A DNA stretch of 64,000 nucleotides from CAKZNE01 sp963976435. GTDB lineage: Bacteria > Bacteroidota > Bacteroidia > Flavobacteriales > Schleiferiaceae. Within the stretch, counting starts at the first letter, position 1, and each line of letters opens with the position of its first letter. The stretch is from contig CAXBKQ010000005.1 in the NCBI GenBank assembly GCA_963976435.1, positions 104,532 to 168,531 of the forward strand, written 5' to 3'. The notes beneath the pieces are model-generated. The model saw nothing but the letters and a program-made list of their open reading frames with translations. It was not told where the DNA came from and made no database searches. A program made the position numbers and the translations under genes. Of this stretch, positions 10,007 through 18,660 are shown piece after piece.

Positions 10007-10037
10007 CCCTCACAATTTTTTGTGAGGGTTTTTTTTT
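10007..10037 (+). terminator. Rho-independent terminator after the DUF1573 gene
   Basis: A 9-bp perfect stem, CCCTCACAA (10007-10015) paired with TTGTGAGGG (10020-10028), with a TTTT loop, is followed by nine T residues (10029-10037). It lies 28 bp after the DUF1573 stop codon and 16 bp before the next start. Confidence 0.93.
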
Positions 10038-10053
10038 GATTAAATTTTTTAAA

Positions 10054-11250
10054 ATGCCGAAAATTTCTAAGAAAGGCTTGTCAATGCCTGAGTCCCCAAT
10101 ACGAAAACTGGTTCCTTTTGCTGAGGATGCCAAGAAAAAAGGTAAAAATGTTTACCATTTAAACATTGGACAACCGGATATTAAAACTCCTGAACAGGCT
10201 ATTGAAGCTGTAAAGAATATTGATTTAAATATTATTGAATACAGCCATTCTGCAGGGTTTGAATCCTATAGAAATGGTTTGGCTGACTACTATTCCAAGG
10301 TAGGTATAGATATTAATTTAGAGGATATAATCGTAACTACTGGTGGATCTGAGGCCATCCTCTTTACATTGAATAGCATAACAGACCCTGGTGACGAAAT
10401 AATAATTCCCGAACCTTTTTATGCAAATTATAATGGATTTGGAATTTCAGCTGGAATTTCTGTTGTTCCCGTGATGTCTAGTATCGACAATGGATTTGCC
10501 TTGCCACCAATTGAAGATTTTGAAAGCCTTATTGGTCCAAAAACCAAGGCGATTATGATTTGTAATCCCGGCAACCCTACAGGCTATTTATATTCCAAAA
10601 AGGAATTGCAAAAACTTAGAGATCTGGTTCTAAAACACGATATATATCTTATTGCCGACGAAGTTTATCGCGAATTTGCTTATGATGATTTTGAACATTA
10701 TTCAATCTTAAATTTAGATGGTTTAGCCAATAATGCCATTGTTATTGATTCTGTTTCTAAAAGATACAGTATGTGTGGGGCAAGGATTGGCTGTGTAATT
10801 TCCAGAAATTCAGCCCTCATGTCTACAGCAATGAAATATGCTCAAGCGAGATTGAGCCCTCCAACTCTTGCGCAAATTGCCAGCGAAGCAGCATTGGAAA
10901 CAGGACCAGAGTATTTCGAGGAAGTAAAAGCCGAATATTTAGAAAGGAGAAATACCCTTGTTAATGGATTAAACTCAATTGAAGGTGTGCACTGCCCAAT
11001 GCCCAAAGGTGCATTTTATGCTATTGCAGCTTTACCAATTGACAATGCCGATAAATTTGCACAATGGCTACTCAGTGATTTTGATTTGGATGGTGAAACT
11101 GTTATGCTTGCTCCGGCACAGGGTTTTTATGCCACACCAGATTCAGGATTAAACCAAGTAAGACTTGCCTATGTTCTTAAAAATGAAGCATTATTAAAGT
11201 CCATCGAGATTATTAGAGCAGCCCTTAAAGTTTACCCAGGAAGATTATAA
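10054..11250 (+). CDS. Pyridoxal-phosphate-dependent class I/II aminotransferase
   Basis: A 398-residue fold-type I aminotransferase similar to the aspartate aminotransferase group. It has the glycine-rich cofactor segment TGGSEAIL, the substrate/PLP motif NPGNPTGYLYS, the PLP-stacking region DEVYREFAYD, and the Schiff-base lysine K236 in SVSKRYSMCGARIG. The ATG at 10054 was chosen because a TTG in the same frame at 10036 falls inside the preceding terminator's T-tract. The substrate cannot be fixed from sequence; aspartate or an aromatic/branched-chain amino acid are both possible. murB follows after 9 bp. Confidence 0.92.
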   Translation: MPKISKKGLSMPESPIRKLVPFAEDAKKKGKNVYHLNIGQPDIKTPEQAIEAVKNIDLNIIEYSHSAGFESYRNGLADYYSKVGIDINLEDIIVTTGGSEAILFTLNSITDPGDEIIIPEPFYANYNGFGISAGISVVPVMSSIDNGFALPPIEDFESLIGPKTKAIMICNPGNPTGYLYSKKELQKLRDLVLKHDIYLIADEVYREFAYDDFEHYSILNLDGLANNAIVIDSVSKRYSMCGARIGCVISRNSALMSTAMKYAQARLSPPTLAQIASEAALETGPEYFEEVKAEYLERRNTLVNGLNSIEGVHCPMPKGAFYAIAALPIDNADKFAQWLLSDFDLDGETVMLAPAQGFYATPDSGLNQVRLAYVLKNEALLKSIEIIRAALKVYPGRL

Positions 11251-11259
11251 TTCTATTGC

Positions 11260-12276
11260 ATGGAGATCCAAAATAATATTTCCCTTAAAAAGTTCAACAC
11301 CTTTGGTATCGATGTATTAGCCGCTCATTTTTGCGAAATAACATCCATTGAAGATCTTCATCAAGTCAGAAACACTAAATATTTTCAGGGCCCAAAATTA
11401 ATTTTAGGCGGTGGCAGTAATATTCTTTTAACCCAAAATTTTAATGGATTAATTGTACATGCCAATTTAAAGGGAATTCAACTTGAAAGTACTGGACCTG
11501 AAGGCACTATAGTTTCTGCTATGGCAGGGGAAAATTGGCATCAATTTGTGCTTTGGACCTTAGAAAATAATCTGGGAGGTATTGAAAACCTATCCTATAT
11601 CCCTGGGAATTGTGGTACCGCACCCATGCAGAATATAGGTGCCTATGGTGTGGAAATCAAAGATGTCTTTCACAGTTTAGATGCCCTGGATTTGGCCACT
11701 GGTGAAATTGTAAATTTCTCTAAGGAGGATTGTCAATTTGGTTATAGAGAGTCTATTTTTAAAAGAAGTGGAAAGGGAAAATATTTGATCCTAAAGATAT
11801 ATTTAAACTTAAAGGCGGAAAATGAGCATATTCTAAGTACCAGCTATGGAGCCATAAAGGATGAATTATTGGCTTTGGGCAAGGAAGCAAATATCCATTC
11901 TGTTTCTGAGGCAGTAATCAATATTCGAAAAAGAAAATTACCCAACCCTCAAGAAATTGGAAATTCAGGAAGTTTTTTTAAAAATCCGGTGGTTAGCGCT
12001 CAGAAGCTTGCTGTTTTGAAAAAAGAATTTCCCGAAATAGTAAATTATCCCCTTGAAAACGGAATGCATAAACTTGCCGCAGGTTGGCTAATTGAAAAAG
12101 CAGGCTGGAAAGGTTATAGAAAGGGGGATGCTGGGGTTCATAAGAATCAGGCCCTCGTTTTGGTGAATTATGGAAATGCTCTTGGTAGTGATATTCAAAA
12201 GCTATCAAAGGAAATTCGTGCCTCAATATTTCGTACTTTTGATCTCGAATTAGAAACGGAAGTAAACATTATATAA
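11260..12276 (+). CDS. murB: UDP-N-acetylmuramate dehydrogenase
   Basis: A 338-residue flavoenzyme that reduces UDP-GlcNAc-enolpyruvate to UDP-MurNAc with NADPH, the second committed step of peptidoglycan synthesis in the cytoplasm. The N-terminal FAD-binding part has NTFGID and the LGGGSNILLT loop. The middle shows IPGNCGTAPMQNIGAYGVE. The catalytic FGYRESIFK segment and C-terminal GNSGSFFKNP follow, with the catalytic serine in GSFFKNP. The longer form with the inserted Tyr loop corresponds to type I (E. coli-like) MurB by length. Confidence 0.97.
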   Translation: MEIQNNISLKKFNTFGIDVLAAHFCEITSIEDLHQVRNTKYFQGPKLILGGGSNILLTQNFNGLIVHANLKGIQLESTGPEGTIVSAMAGENWHQFVLWTLENNLGGIENLSYIPGNCGTAPMQNIGAYGVEIKDVFHSLDALDLATGEIVNFSKEDCQFGYRESIFKRSGKGKYLILKIYLNLKAENEHILSTSYGAIKDELLALGKEANIHSVSEAVINIRKRKLPNPQEIGNSGSFFKNPVVSAQKLAVLKKEFPEIVNYPLENGMHKLAAGWLIEKAGWKGYRKGDAGVHKNQALVLVNYGNALGSDIQKLSKEIRASIFRTFDLELETEVNII

Positions 12277-12319
12277 TGCCCTTTTACAGGTTGTTATATC
12301 CCTATTAAATTTTACAGAT

Positions 12320-12520
12320 ATGGCCTTATTTTTTATTTCTTTTGGACTTTTAGCTCTAGCATTTGCGGGAATAGCCATTAAAATTTGGGCGAAAAAAGAT
12401 GGAGAATTTGCAGGCACCTGTGCTAGTAATAGTCCATTCCTAAATGAAGAAGGAGAAGCTTGTAGCTTTTGCGGTGCAGCACCTGATGAAAAATGCGCCA
12501 AGCCTTCAGAATCTGCTTAA
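12320..12520 (+). CDS. Small four-cysteine membrane protein, candidate NqrM-like maturation factor
   Basis: A 66-residue protein with one N-terminal membrane helix (residues 1-23, ALFFISFGLLALAFAGIAI) and a short tail with four cysteines: C34, C48, C51 and C59. This layout (one helix, then a GTC and a C-x2-C cluster) resembles NqrM (DUF539), which delivers iron to the cysteine-ligated iron centre of NqrD/NqrE. apbE, the other NQR maturation gene, lies 139 bp away, and the nqr operon follows. Proteins like this are seen in Bacteroidota as unnamed membrane or secreted proteins. The coding call is good; the NqrM role is inference from layout and position, because the cysteine spacing differs from that of classical NqrM. 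Confidence 0.75.
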   Translation: MALFFISFGLLALAFAGIAIKIWAKKDGEFAGTCASNSPFLNEEGEACSFCGAAPDEKCAKPSESA

Positions 12521-12659
12521 CTAAATTTTCCAGTTCCAGTCTTTAAGCCTAAATGGGACTATTACTATTTATCCCATTCTAAGTTTTCAAACCATAGCCA
12601 TTTAATTTTATAAGAATTGGTGAAACACTTTAATCAATTTGCTATAGTGGATGCTAATC

Positions 12660-13670
12660 TTAATTAATAAGATAATTGCGAAACCCTTCGCTAGTATAAA
12701 CTTCCAATTCATCATCTTCATTAATAAAAATCAGATAAGCTTCTAGATTATTTTTAGATTCAATCAATTTTATAGATTTCTGAAGTCCTAGCACCATACA
12801 CATGGTAGAGTATCCATCAGCTTCCATGGCCGTTGGGGCGATAATGGAAACACTTAATAATTCATTTTTTGCTGGGTAGCCACTTTTGGGGTTTATGGTA
12901 TGGGAAAACTTTTGTCCGGTTACAGGGTCTAGCCAAAATTTTCTGTAATTTCCTGAGGTGGCAAGAGAAGAATTTTCGAGTTCAATAATAGCTTGAAGTC
13001 TATTTTCAGGGTCCAGGTTTTCCTCTGGTTTATCAATACCAATCCTCCAAATATTATTTTTTGAATTTTTGCCTTTGGCCCTAAGTTCACCACCAACTTC
13101 AACCATATAGTTTTCAACATTTTTAGCCTCTAAAAAATTGGCAATAAGATCAACCGTATAGCCTTGTGCTATTGAATTAAAATCTAATTTCATCCCAGGG
13201 GGTATGTCCACCTCGGAGTTCTTTATTTGAATTTTTTGATAGCCTATATTATTTTTTGCGCTGTCCACCATAGAAGAATCTACTTCAGACCTTTTGGAAA
13301 GGCCAAATCCCCATAAATTGGAAAGTGCCCCGATGCTCACATCAAAAAGGCCATCACTTTCTTCCGAAAGCAAAAGCGCTTTGGATAAAACATTATAAAA
13401 ATGCTCATCCACTCTTTCAAAGCTGTCTGAAACATTTATTTTGCTGATTAGGGAACTGTCATTATAGGTGCTCATGGACAAATCCACAAGTAAAAACAAA
13501 CTGTCTATAGAACTTTTTAGATTGCTAGAAGGGTGGCTTAGGTATTTAATATTAAAGGTAGTACCTTGCGCATACCCCACATTATTAATCTCCTCAATGC
13601 TATTTTTAGATGTACAAGCGTTTAAAATTAGCAACAATAAAACAGGGAAAAGGACTTTATTAATTTTCAT
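12660..13670 (-). CDS. apbE: FAD:protein FMN transferase (ApbE), lipoprotein
   Basis: A 336-residue flavin transferase that covalently attaches FMN to threonines in NqrB and NqrC. A lipoprotein signal ends in LNAC (Cys19), placing the enzyme in the periplasm on a membrane anchor. Family hallmarks are the flavin-site segment SIGALSNLWGFG, LDFNSIAQGYTVDLIA, the VEVGGELRAKG motif and the C-terminal HTINPKSGYPAK with metal-binding residues. Its likely targets, the DGFSGAT site of NqrB and the DGISGGT site of NqrC, are encoded a few kilobases away on the same strand. Confidence 0.95.
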   Translation of the reverse strand: MKINKVLFPVLLLLILNACTSKNSIEEINNVGYAQGTTFNIKYLSHPSSNLKSSIDSLFLLVDLSMSTYNDSSLISKINVSDSFERVDEHFYNVLSKALLLSEESDGLFDVSIGALSNLWGFGLSKRSEVDSSMVDSAKNNIGYQKIQIKNSEVDIPPGMKLDFNSIAQGYTVDLIANFLEAKNVENYMVEVGGELRAKGKNSKNNIWRIGIDKPEENLDPENRLQAIIELENSSLATSGNYRKFWLDPVTGQKFSHTINPKSGYPAKNELLSVSIIAPTAMEADGYSTMCMVLGLQKSIKLIESKNNLEAYLIFINEDDELEVYTSEGFRNYLIN

Positions 13671-13747
13671 AGTTGGGTTTGGTTTGAACCTTTTTTGGGC
13701 TTGTAAAACTAATCACAAAAAATTATGAATTTTGCTTTTAGGGGAAA

Positions 13748-15172
13748 ATGAAAAGGATTGCACCAATATTTTTTTTCATTACGAGTTTTTGGATAGGATT
13801 AAAGGCTCAAGATGAATCTGGACTTAGAATAGGAAATTATTCGGGGGTTAATGGCTTGATGAGCAATCCGGCCTTTTCGAATAGTAGTTTTTTAAGTTGG
13901 GATCTAAATTTAATAGCTGGAGGATTTTTCGTCTATAATGGATACCAGTATATTGAAAATACAAACCTTATTCATTCCATTATTAACAGGGATAAGCTTA
14001 CTTTCAATAGTTCAAATCCTGAGTTAATAGCTAGCCAACCTTCAGATCCACTATATTTTGATTTTTTTGATCCCATTCGGGATTTTGACGCCAGTGTTAA
14101 TACCTTTATTACTGGGCCTTCTCTTAGTTTGCGATTTCGAAAATTTGCCACTGGAATCTATATAAACAACCGATTCGCTTTTGGAGGAAATAATTTAGAC
14201 CCGGATTTAAGTGAACCCTCCTTGGGAAATTGGCAACCTTTTGAACAAAAATCATTTGATCCTATGGATGCCGCTGGGATGGCTTGGACCGAAATAGGTA
14301 TTAATTTTAGTACCAATATCCAAAAGAGGAGAGATAGGATTATTAGCCTTGGTATAAATCTAAAATATAATATTGGCTATGATGGGTTTTATGTAGATAA
14401 CCCAAACCAAGGTGAGGTATTAGCCCTTTCAGATACCCATCAAGTTGCAAGTGGTGGTCCTGTGGAATATGCTTTTTCAACTGGCTTAGCTAGAGATAAT
14501 AGCACTTATGATCCAGGAATTAGAGGAAGAGGTTTCGGAATGGATATTGGCGCAAGCCTGATTTTGAGAAGTACAGATTCCAGGCCTTATCGTTATAAAA
14601 TAGGCCTATCTATAATGGATTTAGGATATGTACACTTTACCGATAATGCCGAATTCCACCGTATTCCAGCTTCTACTGATGTTGAAATAGACTACCTCGA
14701 CCTCATCAGCACTCTTACGATAGAAAAGCTGGTGACTAAAGCCAGTGAGCAGGTACTTGGTGACCCTAGTGCCTCCTTGGTTGGATCTGATTTTAATATT
14801 TTAACTCCCTTAGCTCTAAATTTTAGTATTGACTATTCCATCCATAAATATTGGTATTGGGCTTCTCAAATAGTTCGTAGGATGGATATAACTGCTAATA
14901 CAATTGAAAGAGAAAACCTTTTAATGAGTTCCTTGCGATATGAAAATCAAACCTATGAGTTTGGAGCCAACTTTTTATTGTACAACGATGTTCACCCTAG
15001 AATGGGAATATGGGCCAGATTGGGGCCATTTACAATAGGTTCAGACAATATAGGTTCTATATTATGGAAGCAGAGCAAACTTACTGGAACTGATATTTAT
15101 TTTGCCATCAAACTCAATAGATACAAAAAGAAATATAGGGAGAATGATCCTTTGGAGAATTGTAATTTCTAG
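13748..15172 (+). CDS. DUF5723 family outer-membrane protein
   Basis: A 474-residue predicted beta-barrel with a signal peptide (MKRIAPIFFFITSFWIGLKAQ) followed by a NYSGVNGLMSNPAF stretch, typical of the Bacteroidota DUF5723 family related to PorP/SprF-like and other conditional barrel proteins. Repeated amphipathic strands and aromatic-rich turns run through the protein. The gene is divergent from apbE and ends at a terminator shared with nqrF. Its function is unknown; the NQR neighbourhood may be coincidental, since the gene is read on the other strand. Confidence 0.72.
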   Translation: MKRIAPIFFFITSFWIGLKAQDESGLRIGNYSGVNGLMSNPAFSNSSFLSWDLNLIAGGFFVYNGYQYIENTNLIHSIINRDKLTFNSSNPELIASQPSDPLYFDFFDPIRDFDASVNTFITGPSLSLRFRKFATGIYINNRFAFGGNNLDPDLSEPSLGNWQPFEQKSFDPMDAAGMAWTEIGINFSTNIQKRRDRIISLGINLKYNIGYDGFYVDNPNQGEVLALSDTHQVASGGPVEYAFSTGLARDNSTYDPGIRGRGFGMDIGASLILRSTDSRPYRYKIGLSIMDLGYVHFTDNAEFHRIPASTDVEIDYLDLISTLTIEKLVTKASEQVLGDPSASLVGSDFNILTPLALNFSIDYSIHKYWYWASQIVRRMDITANTIERENLLMSSLRYENQTYEFGANFLLYNDVHPRMGIWARLGPFTIGSDNIGSILWKQSKLTGTDIYFAIKLNRYKKKYRENDPLENCNF

Positions 15173-15178
15173 CAAAAA

Positions 15179-15204
15179 AAAATCCTAGCATTTGCTAGGA
15201 TTTT
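15179..15204. terminator. Bidirectional terminator between the DUF5723 gene and nqrF
   Basis: A 12-bp inverted repeat AAAATCCTAGCA (15179-15190) / TGCTAGGATTTT (15193-15204) has a 2-base loop in strict reading; the effective loop will be wider. A-runs on the left and T-runs on the right can serve as U-tracts for both strands. It lies between two convergent stop codons (15172 and 15212). Confidence 0.85.
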
Positions 15205-15211
15205 AAGATTA

Positions 15212-16522
15212 TTAACCTCCAAAATCATCGAAGGCTACGTTTTCTGGTGGTACTCCCCAATCATCGCACATCTTTAATACAGCTGCGTTCATTAGTGGTG
15301 GTCCACAGAAGTAAAATTCTATTTCTTCCGGCTCTGGATGCTTGCTTAGGTATTGATCGATCACCGCTTGGTGAACAAATCCTAAAAACCCGTCACCTTC
15401 TTTATCATTAACATCCTTTTTAGTTACCCAGTTATCTTCTTCCGCAGGTTCAGAGAGAACAATGTGAAATTGGAAATTTGGAAATTCCTTTTCAATTTGT
15501 GTAAAATCATCTAAATAAAATAGTTCTCTTTTGGAACGTCCACCATACCAATAAGTAACTTTTCTACCAGTTTTTAGCGTGTGGAATAGGTGAAATAAAT
15601 GAGATCTCATCGGAGCCATACCAGCACCACCACCAATATATAGCATTTCAGCATCTGTTTCCTTAATAAAGAATTCTCCATAAGGTCCAGAGATGGTTAC
15701 TTTATCACCAGGCTTACTTCCAAAAACATAAGAAGAACAAATACCGGGATTCACATCCATCCATTGGTTTTTAGCTCTATCCCAAGGTGGAGTAGCGATA
15801 CGAATATTCAACATTACAATATTCCCTTCTGCTGGGTGATTTGCCATAGAATAAGCCCTGAAAATAGGTTCATCATTCTTCATTTTCAAATCCCAAAGTC
15901 CAAACTTGTCCCACTCAGATTTGAAATCCATTGGATCTCTTCCTAGTCTTGGATGGGAAGTAATATCAATATCTTTAAAATCAACCTCACATTCGGGTAC
16001 ATCAACCTGGATATATCCACCAGCTTCAAAATCCAAGGTTTCACCTTCTGGAAGTTTTACTACAAACTCTTTAATAAAGGAGGCAACATTATAGTTGGAA
16101 ACAACTTCACATTCCCACTTTTTGATTCCGAAAATTTCTTCTGGAACCTTAATAACCATATCGTTTTTCACCTTTACCTGGCAACCTAATCTCCAGTTAT
16201 CTTGTGCTTCTTTTCTTGTAAAATATCCAGTTTCTGTAGGGAGAATATCTCCTGCACCTTCAAAAACTTGGCATTTACACATGGCACAAGTACCACCACC
16301 ACCACAAGCGGAAGGAAGAAATATTTTCTGATTGGAAAGAGTTGTAAGCAAAGTATTTCCTGATTCTACCTCAACAACATTTCCGTTTATTTCAAGCTTT
16401 ACAGGTCCGGAAGGGGCCAATTTTGCTTTTGCTCCTAGCAGTATACCAACCAAGAGGAAAATCACCACAAAGAATACTACAATGGAAGTGATAATTACAA
16501 CAGATGAACTTAATAATACCAT
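15212..16522 (-). CDS. nqrF: NADH:ubiquinone reductase (Na+-transporting) subunit F
   Basis: A 436-residue entry subunit of the Na+-NQR complex. One N-terminal membrane helix (residues 5-30) anchors it. A plant-type 2Fe-2S domain follows with ligands C73, C79, C82 and C114 (CGGGGTCAMC ... RLGC). The FAD domain carries RAYSMANHP and the NADH domain carries GGGAGMAPMRSHL and YFCGPPLM. It oxidises cytoplasmic NADH and passes electrons through FAD and the iron-sulfur centre into the membrane part. It is the last gene of the nqr operon and ends at a bidirectional terminator. Confidence 0.98.
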   Translation of the reverse strand: MVLLSSSVVIITSIVVFFVVIFLLVGILLGAKAKLAPSGPVKLEINGNVVEVESGNTLLTTLSNQKIFLPSACGGGGTCAMCKCQVFEGAGDILPTETGYFTRKEAQDNWRLGCQVKVKNDMVIKVPEEIFGIKKWECEVVSNYNVASFIKEFVVKLPEGETLDFEAGGYIQVDVPECEVDFKDIDITSHPRLGRDPMDFKSEWDKFGLWDLKMKNDEPIFRAYSMANHPAEGNIVMLNIRIATPPWDRAKNQWMDVNPGICSSYVFGSKPGDKVTISGPYGEFFIKETDAEMLYIGGGAGMAPMRSHLFHLFHTLKTGRKVTYWYGGRSKRELFYLDDFTQIEKEFPNFQFHIVLSEPAEEDNWVTKKDVNDKEGDGFLGFVHQAVIDQYLSKHPEPEEIEFYFCGPPLMNAAVLKMCDDWGVPPENVAFDDFGG

Positions 16523-16549
16523 AATATCTTAATCTCCGTAAAACTTTAC

Positions 16550-17167
16550 TTATAATTTAATACCCATAAAACTCATAAAAGCTATCCCCATCAAACCTGT
16601 AACGATGAAGGTGATACCTAATCCTCTTAAAGCTGGAGGAACATTTGAGTAGCGAATTTTTTCGCGAATAGCGGCAATGGCAACAATGGCTAAAAACCAT
16701 CCTATTCCGGAACCAAGTCCATAAACTCCTGCTTCTCCAATTGTACCAAAATCCTTTTGTTGCATAAATAATGCTCCTCCTAAAATTGAACAGTTTACCG
16801 CAATTAGAGGAAGGAAAATACCCAAAGCACCATAAAGAGCTGGCGCAAATTTTTCAACAATCATTTCTACCAATTGTACTATGGAAGCAATTACAGCAAT
16901 AAACATGATGAAACTAAGAAAGCTTAGGTCAATGCTTGCAAATTCTGGACTTACCCAATCTAGGGCTCCTTCACGAAGGACAAAGTTTTCTAATAACCAG
17001 TTTACTGGAACTGTAACCACAAGTACAAAAATCACCGCTGCTCCTAAACCAACAGCGGTTTTTACAGTTTTTGATACCGCCAAATAGGAACACATTCCAA
17101 GGAAATAGGCGAAAATCATATTTTCTACGAAAATTGATTTTACAAATAAGTTTATTAAATCTTGCAT
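16550..17167 (-). CDS. nqrE: Na+-NQR subunit E
   Basis: A 205-residue integral membrane protein with six hydrophobic helices. It has the conserved cysteine motifs LGMCSYLA in helix 1 and AVNCSILGG in helix 4; together with the matching pair in NqrD these four cysteines ligate the intramembrane iron centre of the pump. Length matches the family (about 200). It lies 19 bp downstream of nqrD and 27 bp upstream of nqrF in the operon. Confidence 0.98.
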   Translation of the reverse strand: MQDLINLFVKSIFVENMIFAYFLGMCSYLAVSKTVKTAVGLGAAVIFVLVVTVPVNWLLENFVLREGALDWVSPEFASIDLSFLSFIMFIAVIASIVQLVEMIVEKFAPALYGALGIFLPLIAVNCSILGGALFMQQKDFGTIGEAGVYGLGSGIGWFLAIVAIAAIREKIRYSNVPPALRGLGITFIVTGLMGIAFMSFMGIKL

Positions 17168-17186
17168 AATTCTTTCGCTTGATTAA

Positions 17187-17858
17187 TTAATCCTCAATTA
17201 GTTTAGTATTTCTATTTCTTTGGATCCAGATAATGATACCAACTACGATCAAAGCCATTGGAGGGAAAAGGAAGAATCCATTATTAGAATAAAAACCACC
17301 ATTATCTATATACCAGCTATCTGGAATAACTGGAAAACCAAATAAGGTCCCCGAACCAAACAATTCTCTTACAAAGGCAACAGCAATAAGTATCCATGCA
17401 TATCCAAACGAATTTCCAAGACCATCCAAAAAGGATTTCCATGGAGAGTTAGCCAAAGCAAAAGCTTCAAACCTTCCCATAATAATACAGTTGGTAATAA
17501 TAAGCCCTACAAAAACCGAAAGCTCCTTACTTACATCATAGGCAAAAGCCTGAAGAACTTCATTTACAAGAATTACCAAAGAAGCAACTACCACTAGCTG
17601 AACAATAATTCTAATTCTGGAGGGAATCAAATTTCTCAATAAGGAAATCACAACGTTTCCAATAGACAAAACGGCTAAAACAGATAGCGACATTACAATT
17701 GCAGGTTTCAACTGAACGGTAATGGCCAGGGCAGAACAAATTCCCAATACTTGAACAGTAATCGGGTTGCTATCGTTTAAAGGGTCTGTAATTAGGCCTT
17801 TATTCTTTTTAGAAAATAAAGGTTCTTTTTTCTTTACTTCTTTTACTTCTGTGCTCAT
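17187..17858 (-). CDS. nqrD: Na+-NQR subunit D
   Basis: A 223-residue membrane subunit homologous to NqrE with inverted topology. It has a short cytoplasmic lysine-rich N-terminus and six helices, with iron-ligand cysteines in LGICSALA and ITNCIIMGR. It takes part in electron transfer and Na+ translocation at the NqrD/E interface. Its ATG overlaps the last base of the nqrC stop codon, which is consistent with translational coupling. Confidence 0.98.
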   Translation of the reverse strand: MSTEVKEVKKKEPLFSKKNKGLITDPLNDSNPITVQVLGICSALAITVQLKPAIVMSLSVLAVLSIGNVVISLLRNLIPSRIRIIVQLVVVASLVILVNEVLQAFAYDVSKELSVFVGLIITNCIIMGRFEAFALANSPWKSFLDGLGNSFGYAWILIAVAFVRELFGSGTLFGFPVIPDSWYIDNGGFYSNNGFFLFPPMALIVVGIIIWIQRNRNTKLIED

Positions 17859-18658
17859 TATTCAATAATTGTTGCCGCAGCAGTTAGTGAATCTACTTTA
17901 ACAGCTGTTGAATCCAAAGGTTCAATGCTTTTTTCTTCTATTTCTTTAGGTGTAGATGATTTTGCTATAGCTCTTCCTTTTAGGTAAGGGATATAGTTTT
18001 GGATACAATCTTTCAACATATCGTCAACTCCTACAGAGGTAATGGTACCTCCAGAAATTCCATCTACTTGATAATCTCCAGATGCATCACCTTTTCTAAC
18101 TTCAACAGAAACAAATTTTCCATCTTTTAAGATTTTTTTTCCTGGAAACTGATCCATAAAAATCCCCTTAGAAATTTCAGCTCCTAATCCGGGAGTTTCA
18201 CCTTCATGATCGAAGGTGGCTCCAATAATTGTATTGGCATCAGATTGTAAAGAAAGGTAACCCCATACTGGACCCCAAAGTCCCTTTCCTCTTAGAGGAA
18301 TAATATAACAGGTAGCACCATCTTTGTCTGCCACAAAAAGAGGTAGAGTACGATCACTACCTTCCTTTTTAATTTCCTTAGCTAAATTAATATCCAATGC
18401 AGCAACATCAGGTTCCATTACTTGCTCCCCACCTTTAATTACCAATTCTTCTTTGATATATTTTTTGAAAGCTTCCTCAGCACCGTCCCTTTCTACATTT
18501 ACACCAATAGATTTAAGGATATTCTGTTTGCTTTCCAACTCCTTATTTTTATCCTGAAATGGCTTCAAACTCGTTGAGGCATAGGACAAAATTGCCGCTA
18601 CCACTACTACCATTACAGTGGCAAAAATGAAGGTATAACTGTTTTTATTAACGTCCAT
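17858..18658 (-). CDS. nqrC: Na+-NQR subunit C (covalent FMN)
   Basis: A 266-residue subunit with one N-terminal membrane helix (residues 8-27) and a periplasmic FMN-binding domain. The ApbE flavinylation site reads DGISGGTIT, with the likely FMN-carrying residue T205; the usual form is SGAT, so the alanine is replaced by glycine here. The C-terminus is extended by about 35 residues rich in Lys, Glu and Ser. The gene is 2 bp from nqrB and overlaps nqrD by one base. Confidence 0.97.
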   Translation of the reverse strand: MDVNKNSYTFIFATVMVVVVAAILSYASTSLKPFQDKNKELESKQNILKSIGVNVERDGAEEAFKKYIKEELVIKGGEQVMEPDVAALDINLAKEIKKEGSDRTLPLFVADKDGATCYIIPLRGKGLWGPVWGYLSLQSDANTIIGATFDHEGETPGLGAEISKGIFMDQFPGKKILKDGKFVSVEVRKGDASGDYQVDGISGGTITSVGVDDMLKDCIQNYIPYLKGRAIAKSSTPKEIEEKSIEPLDSTAVKVDSLTAAATIIE

Positions 18659-18660
18659 AC

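Noticed and set aside
12250..12501. An 83-codon minus-strand frame over the small four-cysteine gene
   Set aside because: The plus-strand protein has a membrane helix and ordered cysteines, whereas the minus frame shows nothing recognisable.
12555..12585. An ATGGGA...TCCCAT inverted repeat downstream of the four-cysteine gene
   Set aside because: The 6-bp stem with a loop of about 14 bases and no T-run is what chance would give; not called a terminator.
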